Shown piece by piece: positions 22,087 to 32,830 of a stretch of DNA of 64,000 nt. Position 1 is the stretch's first letter. Every line of letters starts with the position of its first letter. Under the pieces are notes generated by a model, which was not told the DNA's origin, made no database searches, and worked only from the letters and a program-made list of their open reading frames with translations. The DNA lies in the NCBI RefSeq assembly GCF_003945595.2, contig NW_024103874.1, forward strand, positions 3,916,001 to 3,980,000, given 5' to 3'. A program made the translations under genes and the position numbers. The DNA comes from Pipra filicauda (taxonomy: Eukaryota > Chordata > Aves > Passeriformes > Pipridae).

Positions 22087-25000
22087 GGGGAAAAAAAGAA
22101 AAGAGAAGCTTTTAACTGGGAAGGAAAGGAAAATTTAAAACAGGTGACTGGACAAAACCCAGTCAAAGCAAGCTTAGAGAGGTCTCACAGTGTTTTTATG
22201 GGCAGTTGGTTCTTCCTACTGCATCAGGTATCCCCTCCAACCCACAGTCAAGAGGCTGCAACCTCACCAGGGCAAAATTTTATGCTTAATTGTAGCAACC
22301 ACAGCAGAGCAAGTGCAAATCTGTCCATGTTGTTGAGCAAGCAGCTCCGACCAGCAGCAGTTCAGCCTGTGCTGTGGGGACTCCAGAATGAAACAGCTAC
22401 CCAGCTCCGAGGCAGGTCTGCAGCTTGGGTACACCTTGGGTACCACCACACTGAGCAAGGGCTGGAACAAGGGGAGCATTCCCTGGAAAGGGGAGAGGAA
22501 CCTCGGCAGTGGGGTCAGCCAGAACCAAGCTCTTAGTTTTAAAAGACTCAGTATTCTCGTGAATCAGAGGGCTGCCCTGTGAAACACTTTGCTTTGCTTG
22601 CACTTACCAGACCAGATTAAGTTTCTTCATTGAACACCTTTTCCAGGGAATGAACTATAATGATTTAAGTAGGTTAAACAGACAACAGCTATAAACCAAA
22701 GGTTAGAGGAGTTTAAAGCTCTGTGTTTGAAGAGCTGGCCTGAAAGAGTGGCTTTAGCTGAGCACCCTCCATCTGCAGTCACCTGCTCTATCAACAGTAT
22801 CTCGTGCTCCTTAAAGAGCCCAAGTTTCATTGTGCATTTTCTAAACTCAAACCACAGAGCCTGATGACTTCAGAACAACCTTCAAAAGAGGGCTCAAAAA
22901 CATCTTCAAGCTCACTCAGCCTGACAGCCTCACAGCTTTAACTGGTTGACAGATGGAAAACGGGAGGAACACAGGGTTTAATATACTATATATAACTAAA
23001 TAATTACATTTAATATACTAAATATAGCTAAAAAACACACAGTGCAGGAAATAAAAAATATATTTAATAGAGAATTTTGCGACTCACTTCCTCTCCATCT
23101 GTTTTCTTTTCCCTTTCAAACCAAAGAAACCATACCCAAACCCAGAGCAGAAGAGCTTGTCTGTGGCTCAGAACTACTCCTTTGAATGGAAAGCAGAGAT
23201 TCTTCCATCTCTGCCTCATCCCACAGTTCACAGTAAATTACAAAATGCTGAGAACCACTGCTAGTAACTCTTTTGAACCAGCTCAGTCACAGTGCCAAGA
23301 GCACACGTAGCCCTGATGGAGGAGCTTCACCCCCACCTGGGCAAGATATCCATCCCTGCCAGTTGGCAAAGCAGATCCAAATTTGGGCAGCCCACGTCTC
23401 TGCAAGTATCAAAGAGGACTTTGGGGCTAAGCAGAGTTATGGCAAAGACACTGACAACTTAAATATGTCCTTCGTGCACCCACAGTACTCAGCTGCTGCT
23501 CAACGTGAGTTTTGGAAACTCTGAGTGCTCAGACTGGGGAGGAGGCACTTCACCAGCTGAGATCTGGAGAGGGAGGAAGGCAAGGAGGAGAGAGGAGATA
23601 ACTGGTTTTGACTGTGATTCAAAGAAATGATGTTTTAACCCAGTACACAGAGATCCTGCAGACTCCAGGGTCAAGAGTTACACTTGAAAAATAATGGTCC
23701 AGTGAAGCTTTTGTTATTTTTCCTAACTCGAAGGAAGCCTGTAAAATAAATCTGAAAAGTAAAATGTTAAACAGCCATGAATGCTGTGCTGCTATAGAAG
23801 GTTTTGACAGTACATTCCAGTCCACAGCAGTGGAACACCAGGATAAGGAACCTCTGACTGAAACACTCCTACAGGACTTGCTCACTGGTGATCTGAATGG
23901 GGGGGCAAAAAGTAAGTTTTTCAGTTTTTTTGTATTTAATTTAGCAACATTTTCTTTCTTGGCTGATGACTTCTTTACTTAAAGCATGACAACATCATTC
24001 TGACCACCCTCATCACCTCCTGTGGAGAGGAGCTTTGAGCTGGCAGCAAAGGAAAAGGAAAGGTGGAAACAGCACTTCCAGAGCATCTCCTATCCTGCAG
24101 CATCCCAAAACCTGCTGCCAGGGCTCCTGCACAATCCCTTTGAAAAGCTACAGAATCCGTCCACAGGTAAAATCAGCTGCAAGTGTAGTTAATTCTGCAC
24201 AGACCACTCCTGCCTGGAGAGCACTGTTACTTTTAAGCCTCTGGACTCTCTTAAATGTAAGAGGTCAAATAACCTTGGTGCTACAAGTGTCTCAGATTGT
24301 CTGATCCAGACCCATTCACAGAGGTGTGCAGGATACAAGGTCATGGATTTTCTGATCTCCAAGTTTCCTGCTAGGCAGACAACTTACTTCTCCTGGTTAA
24401 TATACCTGGCTGGGAATGACTACAGGCAGCTATAAAATATTTAATGTTGGGCACATGCAATTCACCTGCAGTTGCAAATATGAGAGAAATCTGCTGAAGC
24501 AACCCGCTTGCTGGGGAGGAGTCTGCAGCCTTCACATTTCAGCTGACTTTTAAATAAAGTTCAGGTTTAGAATATGTTCACTTCCAGCCCCGAGCAGCAC
24601 ATCCCAGCGTACTGTTCACCTCTGAAAGGTCAAAGCTTTCCAGCTCTGACAGGTCTTGCTGCTTTCTGAAAAGCACCATGTGTTCAGCTTATTCCAAATA
24701 AGGCTGAAAATCAAAACTAAGACTTTTGAACATTTTATTTCATCCATCTCAACAAAATCTGTTTATTAGGAGAAGGGTTTTTATAAAAATATTTATATTT
24801 CTTGAAGTGACAACAGCAGCTAAGCTGACAGTAGGACAAAACAACACATTAACCATCATAACCATAAAATCCTGACCAAGCATTTCTGCTGTTCCACCCA
24901 AGGAACTAATCTGATCACACCTATGTCAGCAATCTGGCATCCAATTAAGACTTAAAAGCAAAGTTGGTTCCAAAGTGTTGCTGTTATCAACTACTGTTTG

Positions 25001-28000
25001 AACTCCCACTCTTAAAATGACCTAAATCTGCTGATAAATCAGAAATGACTGAGCTATCACGAACACTCAGTTCAGCTCCCTGACCACTGAACTCCAAGGA
25101 CATTAAAGCATCAGTCGCAAATAATTTACTCTCTGTATTTATTCTTAGGCCCAGCAAAATGCAGCAAATTATGGCCAAACCAGCTGCTTTACATTACACT
25201 ATACTGAAGCCTCAGAAGCACAACAAACATTGACATTCAGGGCTGTTGTTTCCATTTTCCGTGCTTTCATAACCTGGCTATTTCCAGGGCCCTCTGTTAT
25301 CTGTGTTTCCCCACAAAGCTCTGCCAGCTTCAGACCCAGCTGCAGAAATTCATTAAAAATCTGTGAATGCCGATTTGTTCGCCGTTTGCTGCCCTCCCTC
25401 CACTGGTTTCTGTGAGGCTTGTTCTTTGAAAGAACAAAAGAACAGAACAAGGTGGAAAAGGAGAAGGGAAGAGAAATGGCAAGCAGATTAGGCAAGCTGG
25501 TATAACACAGCATTGTAATTTAAGATCCTGTAAACAGAATATTCCTTAGGAAAACAAAAGTGGAAGGTTAGAGTCATTAAGTTTATAATGCTCAGCCAGC
25601 AGCATGGAGAAACCGAGCATCCAGAATGAAGGTGCCTCCTCTGCTGAAGTTTCCATCCTGAAGGATCTGACAGCTATTGAGAAACTCCAAGGAACTCTAG
25701 GTTACATCAGGTGAGATCTCTTGTTCCCTGGGCTGAATGTCCTGCCTGTTGCTAATAACTAACCACCAACTCTGGCAGAGGTGCCGTCTCGACCTGCCCC
25801 GAGCCACACTGGCCGGTCTCATCAGCTTCTTGCAACTTCTCAATCAAGTCAAACAAGATCAAGTTTTGCAATAAAACTCTGCCCAATGATACCATCAGTT
25901 CTAGACAGAGATCTTCATGGATTGGGGCAAGCCCCAGCACAATGAAATCCCCAGTCACGGCACAGATTGCAGCAGCACTGGTCACTGAACATGGGTGGAG
26001 CGAACCTGGAGACCCTCAGACTGTGCTCCTGGAACATTTAAGAGAGACTCCAGTGAAGAAAATTCAAAGCAGCTCTTGACAGTGACTCAAAAAGGACTCT
26101 GAGAACACCTGACTTAAGCGGGCACCAAGGATTTAAAAGTCCAGGATGGCAGTGCAGATTCCACCTCCTGCTTTCCTCCAATCACTTCACATGCCTCTAC
26201 CATTGCAGGATGCAGGCAGTTAATCTAGAGTAGCAACATCACTGTATGGCAAAACAATACTCAGATTCTCAACTCCCAGTAAAAGAAAACCCATTTTGTA
26301 ATTGTTGATTTCTGAATCTTATTTTGTAAACAGCTCACCCAACACAGAAGGGGAGGAAGCTCAACCACCACCATCCAGCAGCAAAGGAAGTCCCCAAATC
26401 ATTCCTTGTGTATTTACAAGAGGAGATGCCTCTGCTCCATGGGGATGAAGGGATGCTTTGTTGCAGTACAAAGCACAGAACTGTCCAGTGAAAAAATAAA
26501 GTGCTTTAAGTCCCTCACCCTGCAAGTTGCCAACAAAAAAAATGAGATATGTTGGGTCCGACACATCCCCACAGGCAGCATAAAACTGTCCTTTTGTCAG
26601 AAGACGTGTGTATCTCCATGTAAAGACGTGGATCTTCTGTCTGATAGTTTCAGCTGATGCTCTTTTTCTTTAAAGATAAAAACCAGATGAACTCTCACTC
26701 CAAATCACCCTGAAAGTAGTATACAAACTGATGCCATACAACATACCCTTTCAGCTATCTCTTCCAAGCAGAAAAATCATGGTCTGTTTTGTCATTACTC
26801 AGGCAGAAGCCTTTTGATTCCCTTGACTGGCCCCTTGCACTTCTCTCTACCTTTTATTTCTGATTCATCATTCTTTTCAGGTGGATTGATTGAAATTACT
26901 CCAGTGGAACAGCTAAAACCTGGTGCCAAAGAAAGGGGACATCAAATGAGAAGATCCTAGGAATATTTTCTTAGCATCCTATTGACTTGGAGCAGGAAGG
27001 GGAAGGATTGAACCATTTACATGAGATCCATCAATTCAGAACTCCATGCACACGGGCACACAAAATGCCACAGCCACAGAGGGGACTGTGCTTGTGAAGC
27101 TCTTAATGCACAACTTGCCCTCAGGGGCTCTACCTACAATATTAAAGCGATGAAATGAAATCGCACAGCACCTCGTGCGCTGGATCTTGTGGACCAGAGT
27201 GCTGGGAAGGAGCTGTGCCACAGTAACGCCCTCACTTCAGACTTTCCTGCTCAACAAGCAGCACACAACAGTGCAATCTGTGCATCCAGGACATCCAGAG
27301 AGCAGGCCCAGCTTCAATTTCTCCAAGAAAAGCAATGGCTGGTAAGTAACAGTTCGAGAAGGAAAAACATCACAGGCGGGACAACACACGAGGACCCCCA
27401 GACATTACTGAAAAACAGCTACTTCTCTTCAAATCCACGTGAGCCTCCAAGTAGCTGTTTCCTGGGGATACACAGAACACCTCCACTGTGAGATGCACAC
27501 TGAAACAGAATACCCATCAACTGCATTAGCAAGCTCCCCAGCTTTAAGGCACTGACAACATCTCTATTTCAGCTCACTGACAAAGCTCTGGAAGCCACTG
27601 TAAAGACCACAGAGACTTAAAGCCTTTGATACTGCTGCCTATCTGCAGGCTCAGAGGGCCAGCTCACTTTACAGAGCTGTTTATGCAAGAAAGGGCCTGA
27701 AAAGAGTTCTTTCAGAGCTCAAATCCCCAAGATCTGAGCAAGAGCCTGCCTTCCAGTCGATTAGAAAACCAACACTTCCAAGCTGATAGAAGTCCCTTGG
27801 AAATGCAATAGTAATCCTGCTCTGAAGGCCAGAGCATCCTCCCCCGAGGCTGATTCCAAGTTCCCAGCGCACAAGCATTCATTAATACACAGAGTTACTG
27901 CAGAGACAAGCAGCAGAGAGCAGGAGAAGGCACGACACAAGCAGCGTGCACGGAGGAAGCGTCCTGCCTAGCAGTGACCCTGACAGCTCCATCTGGAAAC

Positions 28001-28950
28001 AGAAAAACGCAGAAACTGGGGCTGGGGAAAAGCAAGAGGCAAGGTTCGGGGTTCCGCAGACCTGCAGCCAGAGCCTCAGCGAGCGATCCCCTCCGCAGAT
28101 CCCACTCATCCTCCGGGGCATCCTCCTTCCCCGGGGCCGAGCCGCGCTCCCGATGCCGGGATGGGCAGCGCTCCCCGGCTGGATCCCCGCGTACCTCCGG
28201 CCGGGCTGCCGGGGCAGGTGCTCCCTCCCGGGGCCATAGCGGGGCCGGCGCCGCCTCCCACGGCCGCTCTCCCGGGGGCGCCCATTTCCCATGCCCCGCT
28301 CCCCCCTCCCGGAGCCGCCGCCCGGCCGAGGGCCCTGGGAAAGTCCGTGTCTTCCCAGGGCCCCGGGGGGTCCCAGCGCTTCCCACGCCCCGCGGGGTCA
28401 GGGCTGCAGGGGCGGGCTGGCCCGGCGAGACCCGTCCCCTCACTCACCTCTGCCGCTGCGCCTCCAGCGCGAAGCCGCCGCCCGCCGCGCTCTGCGAGGG
28501 GCTCAGCAGCCCCGGGGCGCCCGGCTTGGCGGCCGCCAGCATCCCCGGCAGGGCGGGCGGCGCCGGGGGCGGCGGGCACAGCGGGCCGCCCAGCAGCAGC
28601 TGCGGCAGGAAGATGCCCCCGCGGGCGGTGTCCGCATCCCCCTTGGCTCCGGCGGCGGCCAGCGCGGGCACGCCGGGCAGCAGCAGGGCGGGCGGCGGCT
28701 GGCATACGGGCGGCGGGGGCAGCAGGCGCGGGGGGGCTCCGGCCGGCTCCGCCGCCTCCTCCCCCTCGCCCGGGCCGGCGGGCAGCGGCGGCTTCTCGGT
28801 GGGCGGGCAGGGCGGCCGCCCGTCCAGGGAGATGTTGTTGAGGAAGAAGAGGGCGGCCTGGCGCCGCCGGGAGTCGCCCCGCTTGCGCGGCGGCGGCTGC
28901 TCGCGGGGCGGGCGGGGAGGCGGGGAGCCGCACGCCGTGGCCGCGGCCAT
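8961..28950 (-). CDS. CABLES2: CDK5 and ABL1 enzyme substrate 2, complete, ten exons
   Basis: CABLES proteins are cyclin-box adaptors that link CDKs with non-receptor tyrosine kinases such as ABL and promote inhibitory CDK tyrosine phosphorylation (family knowledge). The exons (minus) are 28448-28950, 15792-15863, 15502-15594, 14713-14790, 13164-13272, 12442-12607, 11586-11689, 11071-11177, 9552-9756 and 8961-9101. Phases agree at every junction and the total is 1578 bp, or 525 residues. Residues 1-167 are Pro/Ala/Gly-rich apart from the conserved block [19 protein letters not shown] near 26-44. Residues from about 340 include [18 protein letters not shown]. Residues 376-525 form the cyclin-box region, ending [12 protein letters not shown]. 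The match to CABLES2 rather than CABLES1 rests on [25 protein letters not shown] and the RPS21/RBBP8NL neighbours. The start codon has A at -3 and G at +4. From memory human CABLES2 is somewhat shorter, the difference lying in exon 1. Confidence 0.97.
9552..9756 (-). CDS. CABLES2: CABLES2 exon 9, cyclin box core
   Basis: This 205-bp exon encodes [20 protein letters not shown] and then [19 protein letters not shown] and [19 protein letters not shown], the cyclin-box core helices. It ends HLID at a gtaagt donor. Confidence 0.98.
11071..11177 (-). CDS. CABLES2: CABLES2 exon 8
   Basis: This 107-bp exon encodes [20 protein letters not shown] and then [15 protein letters not shown]. It starts the cyclin-like fold. 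The acceptor is 'tgtttcag' and the donor is gtaaga. Confidence 0.97.
11586..11689 (-). CDS. CABLES2: CABLES2 exon 7
   Basis: This 104-bp exon encodes [20 protein letters not shown] and then LIFASYM, leading into the cyclin-box region. The acceptor is 'attccctcag' and the donor is gtgagt. Confidence 0.97.
12442..12607 (-). CDS. CABLES2: CABLES2 exon 6
   Basis: This 166-bp exon encodes [18 protein letters not shown] and a Ser/Pro-containing linker ending in IPAGTDI. The acceptor is 'ttctttcag' and the donor is gtaagg. Confidence 0.96.
13164..13272 (-). CDS. CABLES2: CABLES2 exon 5
   Basis: This 109-bp exon encodes [20 protein letters not shown] and then the [16 protein letters not shown] block. 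The acceptor is 'tgcatttag' and the donor is gtaagg. Confidence 0.96.
14713..14790 (-). CDS. CABLES2: CABLES2 exon 4
   Basis: This 78-bp exon encodes [20 protein letters not shown] and then EGLRIS. The acceptor is 'tgcttacag' and the donor is gtgagt. Confidence 0.96.
15502..15594 (-). CDS. CABLES2: CABLES2 exon 3
   Basis: This 93-bp exon encodes [20 protein letters not shown] and then [11 protein letters not shown]. This basic block is highly conserved in CABLES1 and CABLES2. The acceptor is 'atcgttgcag' and the donor is gtaact. Confidence 0.96.
15792..15863 (-). CDS. CABLES2: CABLES2 exon 2
   Basis: This 72-bp exon encodes [20 protein letters not shown] and then SVR. The acceptor is 'attttacag' and the donor is gtactt. 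It is phase 2 at both ends, so skipping it would keep the frame. Confidence 0.95.
15979..15999. repeat. (TTG)7 microsatellite
   Basis: Seven perfect TTG units follow a T run, 115 bp upstream (in gene sense) of CABLES2 exon 2. Confidence 0.95.
18017..18037. repeat. (AC)10 microsatellite
   Basis: A perfect AC dinucleotide run of about ten units lies in CABLES2 intron 1. Confidence 0.95.
22066..22108. repeat. A21 run extending into a purine-only tract
   Basis: Twenty-one consecutive A residues are followed by 'ggggaaaaaaagaaaagagaag', so the whole stretch is purine on the plus strand. No source transcript or target-site duplication was seen to support a retroposed tail. Confidence 0.85.
28448..28950 (-). 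CDS. CABLES2: CABLES2 exon 1
   Basis: This exon holds the first 167 codons plus 2 nt and lies inside a CpG island. It begins [12 protein letters not shown]. The conserved [19 protein letters not shown] is followed by a low-complexity Pro/Ala/Gly/Leu region. The donor is GCAGAG|gtgagt. Long frames on the plus strand here are antisense shadows. Confidence 0.95.
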
Positions 28951-29018
28951 TCTCCGAATGAGCCGCGCCGCCCGGGCGGGGCGGCAGGAGCGCAGCGCGG
29001 CCCGCGGCCCGCGCGCCC

Positions 29019-29075
29019 ATTGGCTGCGTCGCGCACGAATGCAAATGAAACCGGCCGCGGCCCCGCGCTCATTGG
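29019..29075 (-). promoter_or_regulatory. CCAAT - octamer - CCAAT promoter module of CABLES2
   Basis: On the minus strand CCAAT boxes lie at 29023-29019 (gCCAATggg) and 29075-29071 (gCCAATgag). A perfect octamer (ATGCAAAT on the plus strand) lies at 29039-29046 between them. All are within 125 bp upstream of the CABLES2 ATG. CCAAT is the NF-Y site and the octamer is the POU/OCT site. Spacing and position suggest a core-proximal module; the transcription start is not determined. Confidence 0.7.
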
Positions 29076-29280
29076 CCCGCGGCGGGTGGCCCCGCCCCTC
29101 CTCGCGCCGGCCCGTGGGGCTCCGCTGGGTCCTAGCGCCGCCGGCCCGGGCAGCGCTGGTGGGGGGGGGCCCGGGCGGGCAGGGGCTGCCCCGGCGGACG
29201 GGGGGACCGGGACCGGCACCCTCGGGGCGTCGCGCTGCCAGCCCTTTCCTCCCCCGAGTGCTTCCTTACCACAGCTACAA

Positions 29281-29371
29281 GCCCACCGTGGCCTCGCAAA
29301 ACCGCCCACCGTGTCCCCGCACAACCGCCCACCGTGTCCCCTCGCAAATACCCACCGTGTCCCGTTGCATG
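29281..29371. repeat. Imperfect minisatellite, about 23-bp unit, four copies
   Basis: The unit 'gcccaccgtgtccccgcaca' with small variations repeats about four times, beginning 'gcccaccgtggcctcgcaaa'. It lies just outside the CABLES2 CpG island. Confidence 0.85.
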
Positions 29372-32300
29372 ACTGTTTTAAAACTTCTCCACCCACCGTC
29401 TCCCCACCCAAACCCTCGGTCGCACTGGTGGTCTCCCTTTCCAAGGCCTCCTGGACTTCCTGCAGGCAGGAGGGCACATCTGTTAAACCCATCGCGGGCG
29501 GCTGTGCGCGTCAAAGCGCTCCTACAAAAGCGGATGAAGGCGGTCGATCCTCTTGCTCCATCCCAGCAGCCTGGGACCCAGCCCTCCTGTAGTTCGCAGG
29601 GCTGAGGTGGATCCCAGCTCGCCGACCCCGAGGGTGCAGACCCCCGTGCACAGCCCCGAGACTCACCAGCAGCCCCGAAACCCGTGCAAAGGGATGGATC
29701 CCCACGCTCCCAGCCTCTGAAGCAAAACCAAGGCAATGCTGATCGTGGGCCGTATATGGGCAAGTCAGACCCGGGGCTGGGAGAACATAAACTTAGTATT
29801 TATCTCCACAAAGTAACTCAAGGCATCTCAGTCGCTTCCCAGACTGGCGTGTTTATACTGCTCGGGATAAACATACCCCTCAGGCTCTTGAGCTGGTGTC
29901 TGCCACATCCCAGGATGATGCTCTGACTGCCTGCCAAGAGAGAAAGCTCTGCCCTTTCCTTTCCTCTGGGGATATCGATGTGCTCTGATGATGCCCATGC
30001 CCTTGGGCCTGGAAGGGAAAGTTTGGGAGCTGTGCTAGGGGAGGTTTGGAAGCTGTGCTGGACGTGATGAACCCTTTGGGGCTGAGAACAGCAGCGTGTG
30101 GGTGCTGGTGGCCTCTGTGTTCCTCTGAAACTGAAATGCAGACTCCCATGCTTCCCACTTCACATGCAGCTTGTGCTCCCAAGCGGGATTTTGCCCACAC
30201 AGTACATATGTTAAGGTACAGATCAAATTTGCCATTAATGAGGGACTACTGAAATGTATGTAATTAAGTAGGTATTAATGTATTTGCACTGGACCCTTAG
30301 AATGGTGAATGCTCTTGCCAAACATGCTTGAAGAAGCTACATGACAACTCTTGATATTGCTTATGGTCTACATCAGCAATCAAACCAATGTCTGGACTGA
30401 AATATGGGCACTGAACAAAAGATAGATTTTGAAACTGTCCTATAAAACACATACAGGTTTTATGTCTTTTCATATGGCTGTTTCATAAGATCCTTTTTTG
30501 TATACTGTTGAAAGTGGGCCATCAACATGTCTTACAGTATTTATTAATAATAATAGGATTAGGATAGGAAACATAAGACAATGTGTTCTTGTAGGCTTTC
30601 ATTAAAAATCCTACAGTGAAATACAAAGTCTCCTCTTAAAATCTCGAGAACATCCTCAGTATCTTATGCTATTCAATATAGGTCAGGTTTTGAGCCTAAA
30701 TTATTTGGCAGAACCATCTCATATCACAGCTGTGGAAAAAAATAGTTTGGGATAAAAAGGAATTAAAATCCTTCCTGCTGGCAAGACCATCAAATAAGCC
30801 AAGGGATAAATAGGCATGGAAACCTATGTAGGCTTGCTGCAAACAATTCTCTAGAACCCAAGATTGGATTTTGAAAAATAAATGTGTGGCTTTTTTGTTA
30901 TTCTTTCCTTGTAAAAATAGCTGTGGGATGTAAATCGTCCCACTGAGTCAGCACAGAAAGGAGCAGCCTCCGTGGCTTAGTGGGTTGCTAACTTCAAAGC
31001 TGAATTTAGCAGTTTGAGTGTTGCTGCTGTTAATGTTGGGGAGCTTTCATCTACATCTGACAGGTGAACTCGCTCCCGGTGTCTGAGTACAGAGAGCACA
31101 GTGCTCTGTTTCAAGGAATCTGACGCTAAAACAGATGAGTGGCACATCAGCATCACTCCCACAAACGAAAGCGACTGGGTACGACCTTGAGCAACCTTTC
31201 CTCCCTGCAGGGAATCCCTGGTGTGGGGGGACAGAGGAGCCCTGAGCTCATACACGTTCTCTCATTCATGGAGGGGGATGCTCTTTTGGAACATGGCTGG
31301 ACTCTCCACCCTGCTGCTGCACAGCAGCTTCAAGTTCTGGGCTGAAGCCACTCCAGCCTTAACCACCTCAAAATCCCTGGACAAAGAGGAAGACAGATAG
31401 ATTTGCATTTACAACAATGTTATCGCACAGATATAAAGCATCACTCTGAATCTCCAATACTCAACTCATGCTCATTTTGCTCCTGGAGCTTCTGCTCTGC
31501 CTTAAAGGAAGCCCTGGGCTGTGTGGATACATGTCTGAGGAGTCAGGGGCTGCTGGAATAAGGAACTGGTGTGGAACAGGACAAGCCTGCAAGTCCTTAT
31601 TCCAATAATATATGGGGAGTAGAGTCACCAAGGTCACAAGGATTTTTCTATGTGCAAGAACTGCAGGATTTGGTCTAAGCATCTGGTATGAGACAGCATT
31701 TTAAAGTACATATGTGGGCTGGGTGTTATATTTTTTGCAAAATCATGGCCCAAAATCAAGCAAAGATAAACAGGTCATAAGTATATTTAGGCTGGGAACC
31801 AGAAGAGCAGCTTCCATTTGGAGGAACTGGTGGTATTAAGGTACCAGAAATTTCTGTACACATTTTTGCATCCTAAGGAGAGTGGGAATGGGGATCCAAG
31901 AGGCCTCATGGGGTACCAGGGTGGTCTCAGAATTCTGGGAGGATGATTCGTAAGTGCCACATGCACCCAGAGCTTACTGTCCCCTCTCTTCTGAACAGGC
32001 TCTAATCCAAGGACCTTGGAAATTTGACCCAAATTTCTATCATAGCTTGATCCTTTTAAATTCTCTCCTGAAATCAACACACCCAAGGGAACCAGCGCTC
32101 TTTGGAGCTCAGCTTCACACTCACCACATCCATCTAAAGACCAACCACTGCATTTTTGGAACTGTGCATTCTCCTGAGCTCATTTTCCTCCTCCTCTTCA
32201 GTATGTCTCAGAAAACACATTTCCTATGTGTGTTACGTATGTAAGAAATGATGAGACCCTTCCGAACTGCGCTCACATGTTGGATCACTCCTGCTCCCTG

Positions 32301-32623
32301 CTGGCACATCCGTCTTCATCGCCTTCCTCCCGCATCCCAAACCCTGTCAAGCCAGGTTTGACTCAAGCTGTCAGTCCCACCTGCGTGACCTGCTGTGGTT
32401 TTAAGCTGCCTCCAGAGGGTTCCAGTTGTGAGTCCTGGTTTCCCTTGGCCGCTGCTGGAGCGGAGTGGCCGTGTCCCCTGGACTGCCATGTGCTCACCCG
32501 CAGGGGTGACACAACCCTCTGCTCTCGCTGCAGAGTCACAGTTACAGCAAAATCAGCTGCTGATCCCCAGGAGGCAAACACTGCCAGCAGACCTCTGTGC
32601 TGATAACCGTGCGCCTGGGAAAA

Positions 32624-32830
32624 TGACTCAGGCTCTCCTGCGTGACACAAAGTATTCAAAAGATAAGGAGCTGATTGATTGAGTCATCTCTCTCTGCACC
32701 CAGGAGGGCCCTGTTCTTGAGTCACGAAATTGTTACGCGGTGTTTACATGAGGATTTGTGAATAAACGAATCAAACCCTCTCCCCCGAAGCACGTGGTGC
32801 TGTACTACGCGCTGTTATTAATAAATCAAT
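32624..32830. promoter_or_regulatory. Candidate enhancer: three AP-1 sites with GATA, FOX and E-box motifs
   Basis: Exact motifs seen are TGACTCA 32624-32630, AGATAAG 32661-32667, TGAGTCA 32680-32686, TGAGTCA 32718-32724, TGTTTAC 32741-32747 and CACGTG 32791-32796. An AT-rich homeodomain-like stretch follows at about 32815-32833. Three perfect AP-1 heptamers in 101 bp are more than expected by chance. Function is inferred only from motif density. Confidence 0.4.

Larger units (their letters stand above)
15864..28447. other. CABLES2 intron 1, 12.6 kb
   Basis: This intron separates CABLES2 exon 2 from the CpG-island first exon. I see no coding exon on either strand and no CR1 copy. It contains simple repeats at 15979-15999, 18017-18037 and 22066-22108, an AT-rich near-duplication near 22978-23031, and an AT-rich stretch near 20140-20330 that could be regulatory. 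Confidence 0.75.
28030..29260. promoter_or_regulatory. CpG island covering CABLES2 promoter and exon 1
   Basis: This stretch is strongly GC- and CpG-rich. It begins just inside intron 1, covers exon 1 and extends about 300 bp upstream of the start codon, a typical CpG-island promoter. Overlapping open frames on both strands reflect the base composition. Confidence 0.85.

Noticed and set aside
22066..22108. Poly(A) tract as tail of a processed pseudogene
   Set aside because: No gene-like sequence precedes it and no target-site duplication was seen.
28503..29492. 329-codon minus-strand frame overlapping CABLES2 exon 1
   Set aside because: It is a different frame from the conserved CABLES2 reading and consists of Arg/Pro/Ala-rich low complexity that continues through promoter and repeat sequence.
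27974..29605. 543-codon open frame on the plus strand
   Set aside because: It is antisense to CABLES2 exon 1 and runs through the CpG island and a minisatellite. High GC depletes stop codons. No domain, and the minus strand has a clearly conserved exon.
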